This document shows, in pieces, positions 32,620-41,356 of a DNA stretch of 50,213 nt (its first letter is position 1; each line of letters starts with the position of its first letter). This stretch comes from an uncultured Bacteroidota bacterium (lineage in GTDB: Bacteria > Bacteroidota > Bacteroidia > Flavobacteriales > Flavobacteriaceae). Made by a program: the position numbers and the translations under genes. The stretch is taken from NCBI GenBank assembly GCA_902590705.1, contig CACIXU010000011.1, forward strand, positions 1-50,213. Direction: 5' to 3'. Under the pieces are notes generated by a model. It saw only the letters and a program-made list of their open reading frames with translations, was not told where the DNA came from and did no database searches.

Positions 32620-33831
32620 TTAAATTTCTTTTTTTTGCTCTGGATAAAGAAAGTTATTGTAAGGAAAACGTGTAATATGAATTTTTCGGGTTGCTTTATA
32701 CACCCTTTCTCTAAAAAGATCTAAGTTTTCTTTACTTACAGCAGATATAAATAGTGCCCTGTTATTCATTCGGTGCATCCAAGTTTTTTGCCACTCTTCC
32801 AATGAATAATGATTTTTTGTTCGCTCTTCAACCAAATCAGTTTCGTCCCACGGGTCTGGTTCATATAAATCTATTTTATTGAATACGATTAGTGTAGGCT
32901 TATCAAGGCTATTAATATCTTTTAAAATTTGGTTAACAGATTCAATATGCTCTTCAAAATTTGGATGAGAAATATCAACTACATGAAGCAGAAGGTCTGC
33001 TTCTTTAACCTCATCCAATGTGCTTTTAAAAGACTCTACCAACTGTGTGGGTAGTTTACGAATAAAGCCTACTGTATCACTCAATAAAAAAGGAAGATTC
33101 CCTATAACTACTTTTCGAACAGTAGTATCTAGAGTAGCAAATAGTTTATTTTCAGCAAAAACATCACTTTTGGAAATAATATTCATTAATGTAGATTTAC
33201 CAACATTAGTATAACCTACCAATGCCACCCTTACAAGTGCACCACGATTACCCCTTTGAGTAGCCATTTGTTTATCGACAACCTTTAATTTCTTTTTAAG
33301 TAATGATATTTTGTCCCTCACAATACGCCGGTCAGTTTCAATCTCTGTTTCTCCAGGTCCGCGCATTCCTATCCCACCACGTTGTCTCTCCAAATGAGTC
33401 CACAAGCCTTTAAGTCGGGGTAATAAATATTCATATTGTGCGAGTTCTACCTGGGTTCGGGCATAACTAGTTTTCGCTCGCTGGGCAAATATATCTAATA
33501 TCAATCCGGTTCTATCCAGAATTTTACAACGTAAAATTTTTTCAATGTTTCCTTGTTGTGCAGGAGTAAGTTCGTCATCAAAAACAACGGTAGTCACTTC
33601 TTTTTCCCTAACGTATTTCTCAACTTCTTGCATTTTACCAGAACCAATAAATGTTTTAGGGTTTTTGATTTGCATATTTTGAACAAATCGTTTAAGAACT
33701 TTTCCTCCAGCAGTATGAGCCAAAAAAGCTAGTTCATCAAGGTAATCTTTAGAGTTGTTCTCTTCCTTTTTGCTACTGATGATACCAATAATAATTGTTT
33801 TTTCAAGAATAAGCGATTTAGCTTCAATCAT
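32620..33831 (-). CDS. hflX: GTPase HflX
   Basis: A 403-residue ribosome-associated GTPase that splits stalled or stressed ribosomes. The N-terminal domain shows GSGKMQEVEKYV, ELTPAQQGNIEKIL and the long linker RQRGGIGMRGPGETEIETDR; the G domain has G1 GYTNVGKSTLMN, G3 DTVGFIRKLP and G4 NKIDL. These are HflX signatures in the right order. The start overlaps the end of lpxH by 8 bp, so the genes are cotranscribed. The tail ends FPYNNFLYPEQKKEI, short compared with some homologues. Confidence 0.96.
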   Translation of the reverse strand: MIEAKSLILEKTIIIGIISSKKEENNSKDYLDELAFLAHTAGGKVLKRFVQNMQIKNPKTFIGSGKMQEVEKYVREKEVTTVVFDDELTPAQQGNIEKILRCKILDRTGLILDIFAQRAKTSYARTQVELAQYEYLLPRLKGLWTHLERQRGGIGMRGPGETEIETDRRIVRDKISLLKKKLKVVDKQMATQRGNRGALVRVALVGYTNVGKSTLMNIISKSDVFAENKLFATLDTTVRKVVIGNLPFLLSDTVGFIRKLPTQLVESFKSTLDEVKEADLLLHVVDISHPNFEEHIESVNQILKDINSLDKPTLIVFNKIDLYEPDPWDETDLVEERTKNHYSLEEWQKTWMHRMNNRALFISAVSKENLDLFRERVYKATRKIHITRFPYNNFLYPEQKKEI

Positions 33832-34597
33832 TGGAAATAGGATTTTTCCATTTTTCTAAAAGAAAAGATTTACCGTCAAAAACACCAAATGTAAAATGTG
33901 TAATCCAATCACCTAGGTTGATATAATTTGAGTTCATTCCTAGATCAATTTGCAGTGGTAGATGTCGGTGTCCAAAAATAAAATAGTTATAATGCTTCTC
34001 TTCCAATTTTTTTTTACAATATGCAACGAGCCACTCTTTTTCCTTTCCCTTAAACTTAATATCCTGATCTCCTGAAATCAATTTATTCTTTTGTGAAAAA
34101 TAGTTCCCAAGTCGTATTCCAACATCGGGGTGAACTAAACTAAAAAGCCATTGGAAAAAGCGATTTCTAAAAATTTTTTTCATTCGCTTATAACCTAAAT
34201 CCCCTGGACCCAATCCATCACCATGGCCAATCATAAAAATACTGTCATTGATTTTTATATCAATTGGATTATGATGTATTTTGACCCCAAGCTCTTTTTT
34301 AAAATAATCTTTCATCCACAAATCGTGATTACCAACGAAAAAAGTTACTGGAATTCCCCTATCAGTCAATTCAGCTAATTTTCCTAATACCCTAACAAAA
34401 CCCTTTGGGACTACTTTTTTGTACTCAAACCAAAAATCAAATAAGTCTCCTAAAAGATAAATTGCTGCGGCATCTTTACTAACCTTATCTAACCATTCTA
34501 CAAAAAATTTTTCTCGCTCTTTACTAGACAATTCTGCATTTAAACCAAGATGATTATCAGAGGCAAAATATACTTTTTTATTTTTTGGAAGTTCCAT
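33824..34597 (-). CDS. lpxH: UDP-2,3-diacylglucosamine diphosphatase
   Basis: A 257-residue metallophosphoesterase of the LpxH type, which removes UMP from UDP-diacylglucosamine in lipid A synthesis at the inner membrane face. All five metal-site blocks are present in order: ASDNHLG (about residue 11), LLGDLFDFWFEY, FVGNHDLWM, MIGHGDGLGPG and FGHRHLPL. The DNHLG form (instead of DLHL) is common in Bacteroidota. It begins 16 bp after metB and overlaps hflX by 8 bp, making metB-lpxH-hflX one transcription unit. Confidence 0.92.
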   Translation of the reverse strand: MELPKNKKVYFASDNHLGLNAELSSKEREKFFVEWLDKVSKDAAAIYLLGDLFDFWFEYKKVVPKGFVRVLGKLAELTDRGIPVTFFVGNHDLWMKDYFKKELGVKIHHNPIDIKINDSIFMIGHGDGLGPGDLGYKRMKKIFRNRFFQWLFSLVHPDVGIRLGNYFSQKNKLISGDQDIKFKGKEKEWLVAYCKKKLEEKHYNYFIFGHRHLPLQIDLGMNSNYINLGDWITHFTFGVFDGKSFLLEKWKNPISND

Positions 34598-34613
34598 GCT
34601 ATTTTAAACTTCG

Positions 34614-35771
34614 CTAGATCAAGCTAATGGCCTGATCCAAATCTTCAATCAAATCTTGCTCATCCTCAATTCCTACACTTAATCTAATCAATCCATCCAC
34701 TACTCCACTTTTTTCTCTAATTTCTTTTGGTATTGAGGCATGGGTCATAGAAGCTGGATGTCCTGCCAAACTCTCCACACCTCCCAAAGATTCGGCTAGT
34801 GTAAATATTTTCAGGTTTTCAATAATCTTAAAAGCTTCAGCCTTATCCCCCCCTTTTGGGACAAAAGAAATCATTCCACCAAAAGATTTCATTTGAATTT
34901 TAGCAATGTCGTGATTGGGATGATCAGAAAAACCAGGCCAATAAACTTTTTCAATTTTTGGGTTATCCTTTAAAAATTTAGCAATCACAGAACCATTCTC
35001 AGAATGCCTTTGCATTCGAATATGTAAAGTTTTAATTCCTCTAAGAGTTAAAAAGCAGTCCATGGGCCCAGGTACTGCACCACTTGAATTCTGTATAAAT
35101 GCTAATTTTTCGAAAAGAGCAGCATCGTTAACTGCCACTAAACCCAAGACTGTATCACTATGTCCTGCAAGGTATTTTGTTGCAGAGTGCATAACAATTG
35201 AAGCCCCAAGCTCAAGGGGTTGTTGGAGATATGGAGAAGCAAAAGTATTATCAACTGCTACAACTATCTTGTGAGCATTACCTATTGCTGAAATCAGTTT
35301 AATATCAACAACATTCATCATTGGATTGGTAGGAGTTTCGACCCAAATTAATTTAGTTTTTTTTGTTATTAGAGCTTCAACTGATTCAAGATCTTGCATA
35401 TTAACAAAATGAATTTTTATTCCGTATTTCTTAAAAATTTGCGTAAAAAGCCGGAAGGATCCGCCGTATAAATCGTTAACAGAAATAATCTCATCATTAG
35501 GATCAAACATTTTAATTATAGCATCCATAGCAGCCAATCCAGAGGCAAATGCCAATCCGTATTTACCGTTTTCCAAGGCAGATATAGACCGCTCTAAAGC
35601 ACTCCTTGTTGGGTTATGAGTTCGACTGTACTCATAACCTCTATGCTTCCCTGGACTTTTTTGAGCATATGTTGAAGTCTGATAGATTGGGGGCATAACT
35701 GCACCATACCCCTTTTCCTCTTCTTGTCCACCATGAATGGTAGAACTATTAAAACGGAGTTTTTTGGTCAT
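34614..35771 (-). CDS. metB: cystathionine gamma-synthase or lyase (PLP enzyme)
   Basis: A 385-residue PLP enzyme of the Cys/Met metabolism family. The phosphate-binding segment is YEYSRTHNPTRSALE with SALENGKYGLAFASGLAAMD, and the PLP lysine is in MHSATKYLAGHSDTVLG near residue 200. Family members include cystathionine gamma-synthase and gamma-lyase, which are hard to separate by eye; the length and the N-terminus TIHGGQEEEKGYGAVMPPIY fit synthase-type annotation. It is the first gene of the metB-lpxH-hflX unit and has a perfect -7 element upstream. No riboswitch-like fold was seen in the 130-bp divergent gap. Confidence 0.88.
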   Translation of the reverse strand: MTKKLRFNSSTIHGGQEEEKGYGAVMPPIYQTSTYAQKSPGKHRGYEYSRTHNPTRSALERSISALENGKYGLAFASGLAAMDAIIKMFDPNDEIISVNDLYGGSFRLFTQIFKKYGIKIHFVNMQDLESVEALITKKTKLIWVETPTNPMMNVVDIKLISAIGNAHKIVVAVDNTFASPYLQQPLELGASIVMHSATKYLAGHSDTVLGLVAVNDAALFEKLAFIQNSSGAVPGPMDCFLTLRGIKTLHIRMQRHSENGSVIAKFLKDNPKIEKVYWPGFSDHPNHDIAKIQMKSFGGMISFVPKGGDKAEAFKIIENLKIFTLAESLGGVESLAGHPASMTHASIPKEIREKSGVVDGLIRLSVGIEDEQDLIEDLDQAISLI

Positions 35772-35792
35772 AAGTTTGATCTTTCAACATTG

Positions 35793-35800
35793 CAAAGGTA
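35793..35800 (-). promoter_or_regulatory. -7 element of metB (TACCTTTG)
   Basis: On the minus strand TACCTTTG matches TAnnTTTG exactly and lies 21 nt before the metB ATG. A TTG is present 12 nt further upstream, closer than a standard -33 element. Confidence 0.5.
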
Positions 35801-35901
35801 TTGGATTTTAGACAATTTTAATTATTATAGTGATATCTTTGAAAAATTTAAAAAAGCATTTTGAATGTAATCTTTAAAAAAAATTTTGGTTTTTAAATAA
35901 G

Positions 35902-36258
35902 ATGAATTTTTTTCTTCATTTGAGTACTTGCAGTAGTTGTAAGCGTATAATTAAAGAGTTGAATCTCCCCAATAACGTTGATATTATTGACGTTAAAAAT
36001 TTTCCAATTACGTTGACTCAAATAGAGAAGCTAAAAACAAAAAAAGGAAGCTATAAATCTCTAATAAACAATAGAGCACAACTTTTTAAGCAACTTAACA
36101 TTGATTCTAAAAAACTAACTGAGGAAAAAGCAAAACAATTGCTAAATGACCACTATACTTTTTTAAAGCGACCTGTTCTTTTTTACAAGGGAAAAGTATT
36201 TGTGGGTAACCGCAGGGAAGAGATTGAATCAGCGAAAAAATGGATAAATGAACAATAG
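35902..36258 (+). CDS. ArsC/Spx-family thioredoxin-fold protein
   Basis: A 118-residue ArsC-like protein. The N-terminal loop HLSTCSSCKRII carries the redox cysteines C10 and C13, and the second family motif TFLKRPVLFY occurs near residue 90, with KGKVFVGNRREE after it. Members include arsenate reductases and the Spx regulators, as well as many uncharacterised reductases; the C-x-x-C arrangement favours a redox protein over classical ArsC. No arsenic genes are near. The end overlaps the EamA transporter gene by 11 bp, so they are cotranscribed. Confidence 0.85.
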   Translation: MNFFLHLSTCSSCKRIIKELNLPNNVDIIDVKNFPITLTQIEKLKTKKGSYKSLINNRAQLFKQLNIDSKKLTEEKAKQLLNDHYTFLKRPVLFYKGKVFVGNRREEIESAKKWINEQ

Positions 36259-37138
36259 GCTACTTGCCCTTTTATCTGCAGGTTGTGCTACTTTGATTTA
36301 CGGATTAAACCATACAATTGCAAAAGAGGTAATGCCGGATCATGTTGGGGCATTTGGTTTCATCTTCATTAGAACTGCAGGCGCTACAATACTTTTTTGG
36401 TTTGCAAGTTTATTTGTTACCTTCGAAAAAATTGATAAAAAAGACTATTTAAAATTCTTTATTACTGCACTTCTAGGAATGTGCTTGAATATGCTTTCTT
36501 TTTTTAAGGGCCTGGAACTTTCAACACCAGTAAATAGCGGAATATTTGCTACAACAAATCCAATAATTATTTTATGTCTGTCATATTTTTTTCTTCAGGA
36601 AAAAATTGGATTTAAAAAATTTATTGGAATAACACTAGGTTTTATTGGGGCTTTAATTTTGGTTATCCAAGGAACTGAAAACTCATTAAGAGCGCCTAAT
36701 GTCCCTCTAGGTAATTTTCTGTTTTTACTTAACTCAATATTCTTTTCAAGTTTTATTATTATGGTTAAACCACTTACTCAAAAGTATAATACAATAACAA
36801 TAATGAAATGGTTATTTCTTATAGGTTTTTTTATGAATTTACCCGTAACAAGCAAAGAATTTAGTGAAATTAATTGGATTAATATGCCATTTGACGCGAT
36901 TTGGAGAATCATATTTGTTGTGTTGGGTACTACATTTTTAACCTATATATTAAATCTTTTTGCTTTAAAAAAACTTCAGGCTTCAACTGTTGGTGCTTTT
37001 GCTTATGCGCAACCCATAATAGCAATTTCCTTTGCCATTATTACTGGAAATGATTATATAAGTTTTGGAAGAGGCCTTGCATGTTTAACCATAATAGTTG
37101 GGGTTTATCTTGTTTCACAAAAACCAAATTACAATTAA
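36248..37138 (+). CDS. EamA-family (DMT) transporter
   Basis: A 296-residue inner-membrane protein with ten predicted helices in two repeats, the drug/metabolite transporter layout. Repeat 1 starts SAGCATLIYGLNHTIAKE and contains the segment FATTNPIIILCLSYFFLQEK; repeat 2 starts LGNFLFLLNSIFFSSFIIMV and contains VGAFAYAQPIIAISFAIITG. These paired P-x-I/x-E motifs are typical of EamA. The substrate is unknown. It follows the ArsC-like gene with an 11-bp overlap; the azurin gene 49 bp on has its own -7 element. Confidence 0.9.
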   Translation: MNNRLLALLSAGCATLIYGLNHTIAKEVMPDHVGAFGFIFIRTAGATILFWFASLFVTFEKIDKKDYLKFFITALLGMCLNMLSFFKGLELSTPVNSGIFATTNPIIILCLSYFFLQEKIGFKKFIGITLGFIGALILVIQGTENSLRAPNVPLGNFLFLLNSIFFSSFIIMVKPLTQKYNTITIMKWLFLIGFFMNLPVTSKEFSEINWINMPFDAIWRIIFVVLGTTFLTYILNLFALKKLQASTVGAFAYAQPIIAISFAIITGNDYISFGRGLACLTIIVGVYLVSQKPNYN

Positions 37139-37163
37139 CTAATTAAAATCTATAATTCTTTCT

Positions 37164-37171
37164 TACTTTTG
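37164..37171 (+). promoter_or_regulatory. -7 element of azurin-like gene (TACTTTTG)
   Basis: TACTTTTG matches TAnnTTTG exactly, 16 nt before the ATG at 37188. The azurin-like gene thus appears to be transcribed separately from the EamA gene upstream. Confidence 0.52.
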
Positions 37172-37187
37172 AAAAAAACTCCAAATT

Positions 37188-37697
37188 ATGAAAAACTTAA
37201 TTTTATTTACTTTCTCAATTCTTTTAATTATAAGTTGTGGCAGCGATGAAAAGAAAGAAAAAAAAGAAAAATTTAAGTATGAAAGGACAAAAGAAGTCTC
37301 AGAGAAAATTCCAATAAATAATCCTAATGATTTCAGGGTAATTCTTAATTCTTTTGATAACATGATTTACGATAAAAATAAAATCGAGGTTAATTCAGGT
37401 AAAAATATAATATTGACTCTAAATCATAAGGGCAAGGTATCTAAAGAATTCATGGGTCACAATTTTGTGTTGCTAAAAAAAGGGGTTAATGTCGATGAAT
37501 ACGCAAAAAAAGCAGTTTTAGCTAAATCAAACGATTATATTCCAGACTCTGATGAAGCTATCGCTTATACTAAGATGCTAGGAGGGGGGGAATCAACAAC
37601 TATAAGCTTTTTAGCTCCCGAGGCTGGTATCTACACTTATATTTGTTCTTTTCCTGGTCATTACATGATGATGAGGGGAGAATTAATAGTGAAATAA
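37188..37697 (+). CDS. azurin-like cupredoxin lipoprotein
   Basis: A 169-residue exported blue-copper protein. The signal peptide ends in a lipobox (LLIISC, C17) followed by GSDEKKEKKEK, an acidic-then-basic spacer that may direct it to the outer membrane surface. The mature domain begins IPINNPNDFRVILNSFDNMI; the copper ligands are the histidine in FMGHNFVLL and C, H and M in YICSFPGHYMMMRG. That spacing is the azurin pattern. Azurins carry single electrons between periplasmic redox partners. Its stop lies 3 nt from the stop of the convergent GMC dehydrogenase small subunit, suggesting but not proving a link. Confidence 0.92.
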   Translation: MKNLILFTFSILLIISCGSDEKKEKKEKFKYERTKEVSEKIPINNPNDFRVILNSFDNMIYDKNKIEVNSGKNIILTLNHKGKVSKEFMGHNFVLLKKGVNVDEYAKKAVLAKSNDYIPDSDEAIAYTKMLGGGESTTISFLAPEAGIYTYICSFPGHYMMMRGELIVK

Positions 37698-37700
37698 ATT

Positions 37701-38348
37701 TTATAAAGACCAAATCTTTCCTCCAGTAGTTTCCATTAGGTCCACGCATCCTCTTTGTTCACCAGGAATGGGAGCATATGCCAATACGTTTTCCCCTATG
37801 TACTCATTAGTCCTAAATGCAGTTATAGACAAAGAGCGTAATTGGTTTGCAAAATCATAAGCTAATGCCTCACTAGGTAATTTAGGAGAGTTACTTTTAT
37901 TTTTTAAAGCTTTTTGATAGTCAGAATACTCTTTTTTCCAAGAATTTTTTTTCTTAACGTCTGCTTTAAGGTATTTAGCTAATTGAAAATCTAAATCTTC
38001 ATTAGTCAATTTATCAGCTTTACTTTTCGCAGTATCAAAAAGAGCAACATCTATAAAGCTATCTAATCCTTTTGATATCTTTTTTTGGCTTTCCTCAGAA
38101 TAAATTGTGTAAATATAACCATCCAAAAATTCAGGTAATTTAAGATTGATAGCACCTGGAATTTCAGTCTCAGGAAGTATTAGCTCCATTAATTGAGATA
38201 CAATAGCAAACTGTTTCTTATTGAAGTACTCAAGAACAAAGTTAGAAGAGTTGTTTTGACAGCTATGAAAAAGTCCAACGACTGCTGGAGTCAAAGTGAT
38301 AGCTCCTGAGCCATATCCAATTGTTTTTAATGCTTTTCTTCTATCCAT
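37701..38348 (-). CDS. gluconate 2-dehydrogenase subunit 3-family protein
   Basis: A 215-residue small subunit of a GMC dehydrogenase. It starts with a twin-arginine signal (MDRRKALKTIGYGSGAITLT), so it should be exported folded, carrying the catalytic subunit with it in the usual hitch-hiker way. Blocks QFAIVSQLMELILPETEIPG and KLPEFLDGYIYTIYSE are the subunit 3 signature. The C-terminus ends GEQRGCVDLMETTGGKIWSL. It follows the GMC gene after 15 bp. A cysteine at residue 30 is not preceded by a canonical lipobox. In characterised glucose or glucoside dehydrogenases this subunit is a chaperone/export partner. Confidence 0.9.
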   Translation of the reverse strand: MDRRKALKTIGYGSGAITLTPAVVGLFHSCQNNSSNFVLEYFNKKQFAIVSQLMELILPETEIPGAINLKLPEFLDGYIYTIYSEESQKKISKGLDSFIDVALFDTAKSKADKLTNEDLDFQLAKYLKADVKKKNSWKKEYSDYQKALKNKSNSPKLPSEALAYDFANQLRSLSITAFRTNEYIGENVLAYAPIPGEQRGCVDLMETTGGKIWSL

Positions 38349-38363
38349 TATTAATAATTTAAA

Positions 38364-40058
38364 TTAAAGGTTCATCTTTTTTAATTCTTTTACTGCATGA
38401 TTTACAGCTCTTGCTGTAATTGCCATATAAGTTAGCGAAGGGTTAACATTACCCGAAGAGGTCATGCAGGATCCATCTGTAACAAAAACATTTTTCACAG
38501 AATGAATCTGATTAAACTTGTTTAAAACAGAAGTTTCTTTATCACGTCCCATTCTTGCAGTTCCCATTTCATGTATTCCAGCACCATAATAATATCCATT
38601 ATCACGAGTCTTAACATTTTTAAAGCCTGCCGATTCAAGCATTTCTCCAATCTGTTGTAGTAAGTGCTTTCTCATTGAGTATTCGTTTTCTTTTATCTCA
38701 GCATCAAATGTAACCGTGGGTAGTCCCCACTTATCTTTTTTATCATAATCAAGATACATCTTGTTATCATGATAAGGTAATATTTCCCCAAAACCGCCAA
38801 GGTTTATTTTCCATGGTCCAGGAGTCTGAATTGCTTTTTTAAATTTAGATCCATATGCTTCATCGGAACCATTACCTTTATTTTGGCCTCTTTTCGCACT
38901 TCCCTGAAAGCCATATCCTCTTACAAAATCCTTGACATTAGTTGAACCACCAATATTTACAAATCTTGGAATGTAAATTCCCCCTGGTCTTCTTCCAGTG
39001 TAATAAGAATCCTCGAAACCCTCAATATCAGCACTAGCACCTAGTCTAAGATGATGATCCATCAAATTATGTCCTAGTTCTCCTGAATCATTACCAAGTC
39101 CATTAGGGAAACGATCCGATACTGATTGTAATAGAATTGAGGTAGAAGCAATAGTTGAAGCACATAAAAAGATAATTTTAGCTTTGTACTCTGTTACTTC
39201 ATTTGTCTCTGAATCAATTACTCGAACTCCACTTGCCCTATTATTTTTTTCATCATAAATGATTTGAGTAACAATTGAATTCGGTCTAAGTGTCATATTT
39301 CCAGTAGCATCTGCAGCAGGTAAGGTAGATGAGTTACTACTAAAATATGCACCATAAGGACAACCTCTTCTACATCGATTCCTGTATTGACATGTAACAC
39401 GGCCTAGTCCGGGTTTAGTTCCCTCAGTAATATGAGCAACCCTAGCATTTGTTATAAGGCGGTCATCGTATTTATTTGCTATTTCATTTTTAAATTTTTC
39501 TTCAGCACATGTTAATTCCATAGGTTTTAAAAACTCACTGTCTGGGAGTTGAGGCAACCCTAACTTTTCTCCAGAAACACCGATATATTTTTCAACATAA
39601 CTATACCAAGGTGCTAAGTCTTTATATCTTATTGGCCAATCAATGGCAATACCCTCTTTAGCATTAGCCTCAAAATCAAATTCGCTCAATCTGTAAACTT
39701 GCCTTGCCCACATTAAAGATTTACCACCAACGTGATATCCCCGAACCCAATCGAAAGGCTTATCCTCATTGTAAGGATGTTCATCATCATCTACAAAAAA
39801 ATGAGAGGTTGATTCATGAACTGCATACCTGGTCGATCTGATTTGCTTGTATTGTTTCTTTTCAATTTCATGGGTAGTTTTATCCCCACCTTTGAAGTCC
39901 CAAGGGTCCATATTTGCCGTGTGATAATCAACTATGTGCCTGATCATTCTTCCTCTTTCGAGAACAAGTGTTTTCAATCCCGCTTCACACAACTCTTTGG
40001 CAGCCCATCCTCCACTTATCCCTGTTCCTATTACAATAGCATCAAATTCTTGATTCAT
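38364..40058 (-). CDS. GMC-family FAD sugar dehydrogenase, large subunit
   Basis: A 564-residue flavoprotein. The FAD motif is IVIGTGISGGWAAKELCEAG, and the active-site histidine and asparagine lie in GIHEMGTARMG and NVNPSLTYMAITARA, the GMC pair. Cysteines C223, C229 and C233 form C-X5-C-X3-C (CQYRNRCRRGC), the spacing described for the 3Fe-4S cluster of the FAD glucose dehydrogenase of Burkholderia cepacia, so direct electron export to a periplasmic acceptor is likely. With the subunit 3 partner, export is by the Tat pathway. Substrate is probably a sugar or glycoside oxidised at C3, inferred from the divergent Gfo/Idh-TIM-DUF1080 operon. No cytochrome c subunit is encoded nearby. Perfect -7 element upstream. 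Confidence 0.9.
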   Translation of the reverse strand: MNQEFDAIVIGTGISGGWAAKELCEAGLKTLVLERGRMIRHIVDYHTANMDPWDFKGGDKTTHEIEKKQYKQIRSTRYAVHESTSHFFVDDDEHPYNEDKPFDWVRGYHVGGKSLMWARQVYRLSEFDFEANAKEGIAIDWPIRYKDLAPWYSYVEKYIGVSGEKLGLPQLPDSEFLKPMELTCAEEKFKNEIANKYDDRLITNARVAHITEGTKPGLGRVTCQYRNRCRRGCPYGAYFSSNSSTLPAADATGNMTLRPNSIVTQIIYDEKNNRASGVRVIDSETNEVTEYKAKIIFLCASTIASTSILLQSVSDRFPNGLGNDSGELGHNLMDHHLRLGASADIEGFEDSYYTGRRPGGIYIPRFVNIGGSTNVKDFVRGYGFQGSAKRGQNKGNGSDEAYGSKFKKAIQTPGPWKINLGGFGEILPYHDNKMYLDYDKKDKWGLPTVTFDAEIKENEYSMRKHLLQQIGEMLESAGFKNVKTRDNGYYYGAGIHEMGTARMGRDKETSVLNKFNQIHSVKNVFVTDGSCMTSSGNVNPSLTYMAITARAVNHAVKELKKMNL

Positions 40059-40090
40059 GAATTATAAAATTGTTAAGTTTTTTATGTTGT

Positions 40091-40098
40091 CAAAAATA
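40091..40098 (-). promoter_or_regulatory. -7 element of the GMC operon (TATTTTTG)
   Basis: On the minus strand TATTTTTG matches TAnnTTTG exactly, 32 nt before the GMC start codon. The 158-bp divergent gap also serves the plus-strand sugar operon. Confidence 0.5.
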
Positions 40099-40182
40099 AG
40101 GACTTATAAAATATTAAAGCCCTTAATTATGGAAAAAAATAATTATGAATTAATATCGATTTTAGTTTTAATAAATTAATCC

Positions 40183-40190
40183 TATTTTTA
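40183..40190 (+). promoter_or_regulatory. near -7 element of the Gfo/Idh-TIM-DUF1080 operon
   Basis: TATTTTTA differs from TAnnTTTG only at the last base and lies 26 nt before the ATG at 40217. It is the best candidate promoter on this side of the divergent gap. Confidence 0.3.
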
Positions 40191-40216
40191 CGATAATCAG
40201 ATTTAAAATAAAAAAA

Positions 40217-41356
40217 ATGAGTAAAATACGTTTAGGTGTATTAGGCGGAGGCGGTGACTCACTAATTGGAGTTCTTCACCGAGTTGCGTCTTTTATGTAT
40301 GATCGCTACGAAATTGTAGGTGGCGTTTTTAATCCGAATTATGATGAAAATATAAAGTTTGCAAAGCAAATTGGAATTAGTACTGAGAGAGTTTACGAGA
40401 ACTTTGATAAATTTATTAATGAAGAGGCTGCAAAACCCGAATCCGAAAGAATGGAAGCTGTTTCGGTTTTAACCCCAAATTTCTTGCATTTTCCTATGGC
40501 TAAAAAACTTTTGGAAAATGGTTTTAACGTTATCTGTGAAAAACCACTAACGACTTCACTTGAAGAAGCGAAAGAATTAGAGGCTTTACAGAAAAAAAAT
40601 AATACAATTTTTGCTGTTACATACACATATACTGGTTATCCTATGGTCCGCGAAATGAAAAATATGATCGCAAATGGACTAATTGGAGAAATTCATAAAG
40701 TGGATTTACAATATTATCAAGGATGGATTAACCCTGTAATTCATGACAAAGAAAAAAGAAGTAAAGTTTGGCGATTGGATCCAAAAAAGGCTGGAATTAG
40801 TTCATGTATTGGTGATATAGGAACTCATATTTTTAATATGGTTGAATATGTGACAGGAATGGAAGTCAAAGAATTACTTTCTGATTTAAATACATTGTAT
40901 GATGACAACCCGCTTGATATAGATGGTTCCATCTTAATTCGTATGTCCAATAAAGTTAAAGGATTGCTTCGTGCAAGCCAGATTGCAACTGGTGACGAGA
41001 ACAATATTACTGTAGCCATATACGGAAGAAAAGGAGCTTTAAAATGGGAACAGGAAAACCCTAACTATTTATATTTCTTAAAAGATGATGAACCCAGAAG
41101 ACTAATCAAACCTGGAAATGTATACAATACTGATGTATCACTGGACGGAACTAAACTTCCAGCAGGTCACCCAGAGGGAATTTTTGATGCCATGGGGAAT
41201 ATTTACAAAGGGGTTGCTAAAGCATTAAGAGGTGAAAAATCCTTCAACGGAGAATTTCCAACCATATATGAGGGTGTTAGAGGAATGATGTTTATAGAAA
41301 AAGTAGTTGAATCCAATAAAAAAGGTAATATATGGATAAGCATGGAAAATCAATGA
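40217..41356 (+). CDS. Gfo/Idh/MocA-family oxidoreductase
   Basis: A 379-residue NAD(P)-dependent sugar oxidoreductase. The N-terminal Rossmann motif is RLGVLGGGGDSLIGVLH, and the catalytic lysine sits in the family signature VICEKPLTTSLEEAKELE near residue 105. The C-terminal half has the expected DIGTHIFNMVEYVTG segment. Members oxidise, reduce or hydrate sugars and cyclitols. With the downstream TIM-barrel and DUF1080 genes and the divergent GMC dehydrogenase, a role in 3-keto-sugar turnover is inferred. The stop overlaps the next ATG by 4 bp (ATGA). No signal peptide. Confidence 0.92.
   Translation: MSKIRLGVLGGGGDSLIGVLHRVASFMYDRYEIVGGVFNPNYDENIKFAKQIGISTERVYENFDKFINEEAAKPESERMEAVSVLTPNFLHFPMAKKLLENGFNVICEKPLTTSLEEAKELEALQKKNNTIFAVTYTYTGYPMVREMKNMIANGLIGEIHKVDLQYYQGWINPVIHDKEKRSKVWRLDPKKAGISSCIGDIGTHIFNMVEYVTGMEVKELLSDLNTLYDDNPLDIDGSILIRMSNKVKGLLRASQIATGDENNITVAIYGRKGALKWEQENPNYLYFLKDDEPRRLIKPGNVYNTDVSLDGTKLPAGHPEGIFDAMGNIYKGVAKALRGEKSFNGEFPTIYEGVRGMMFIEKVVESNKKGNIWISMENQ

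Noticed and set aside
35772-35901. SAM riboswitch in front of metB
   Set aside because: No multi-helix fold or conserved core was visible in the short gap.
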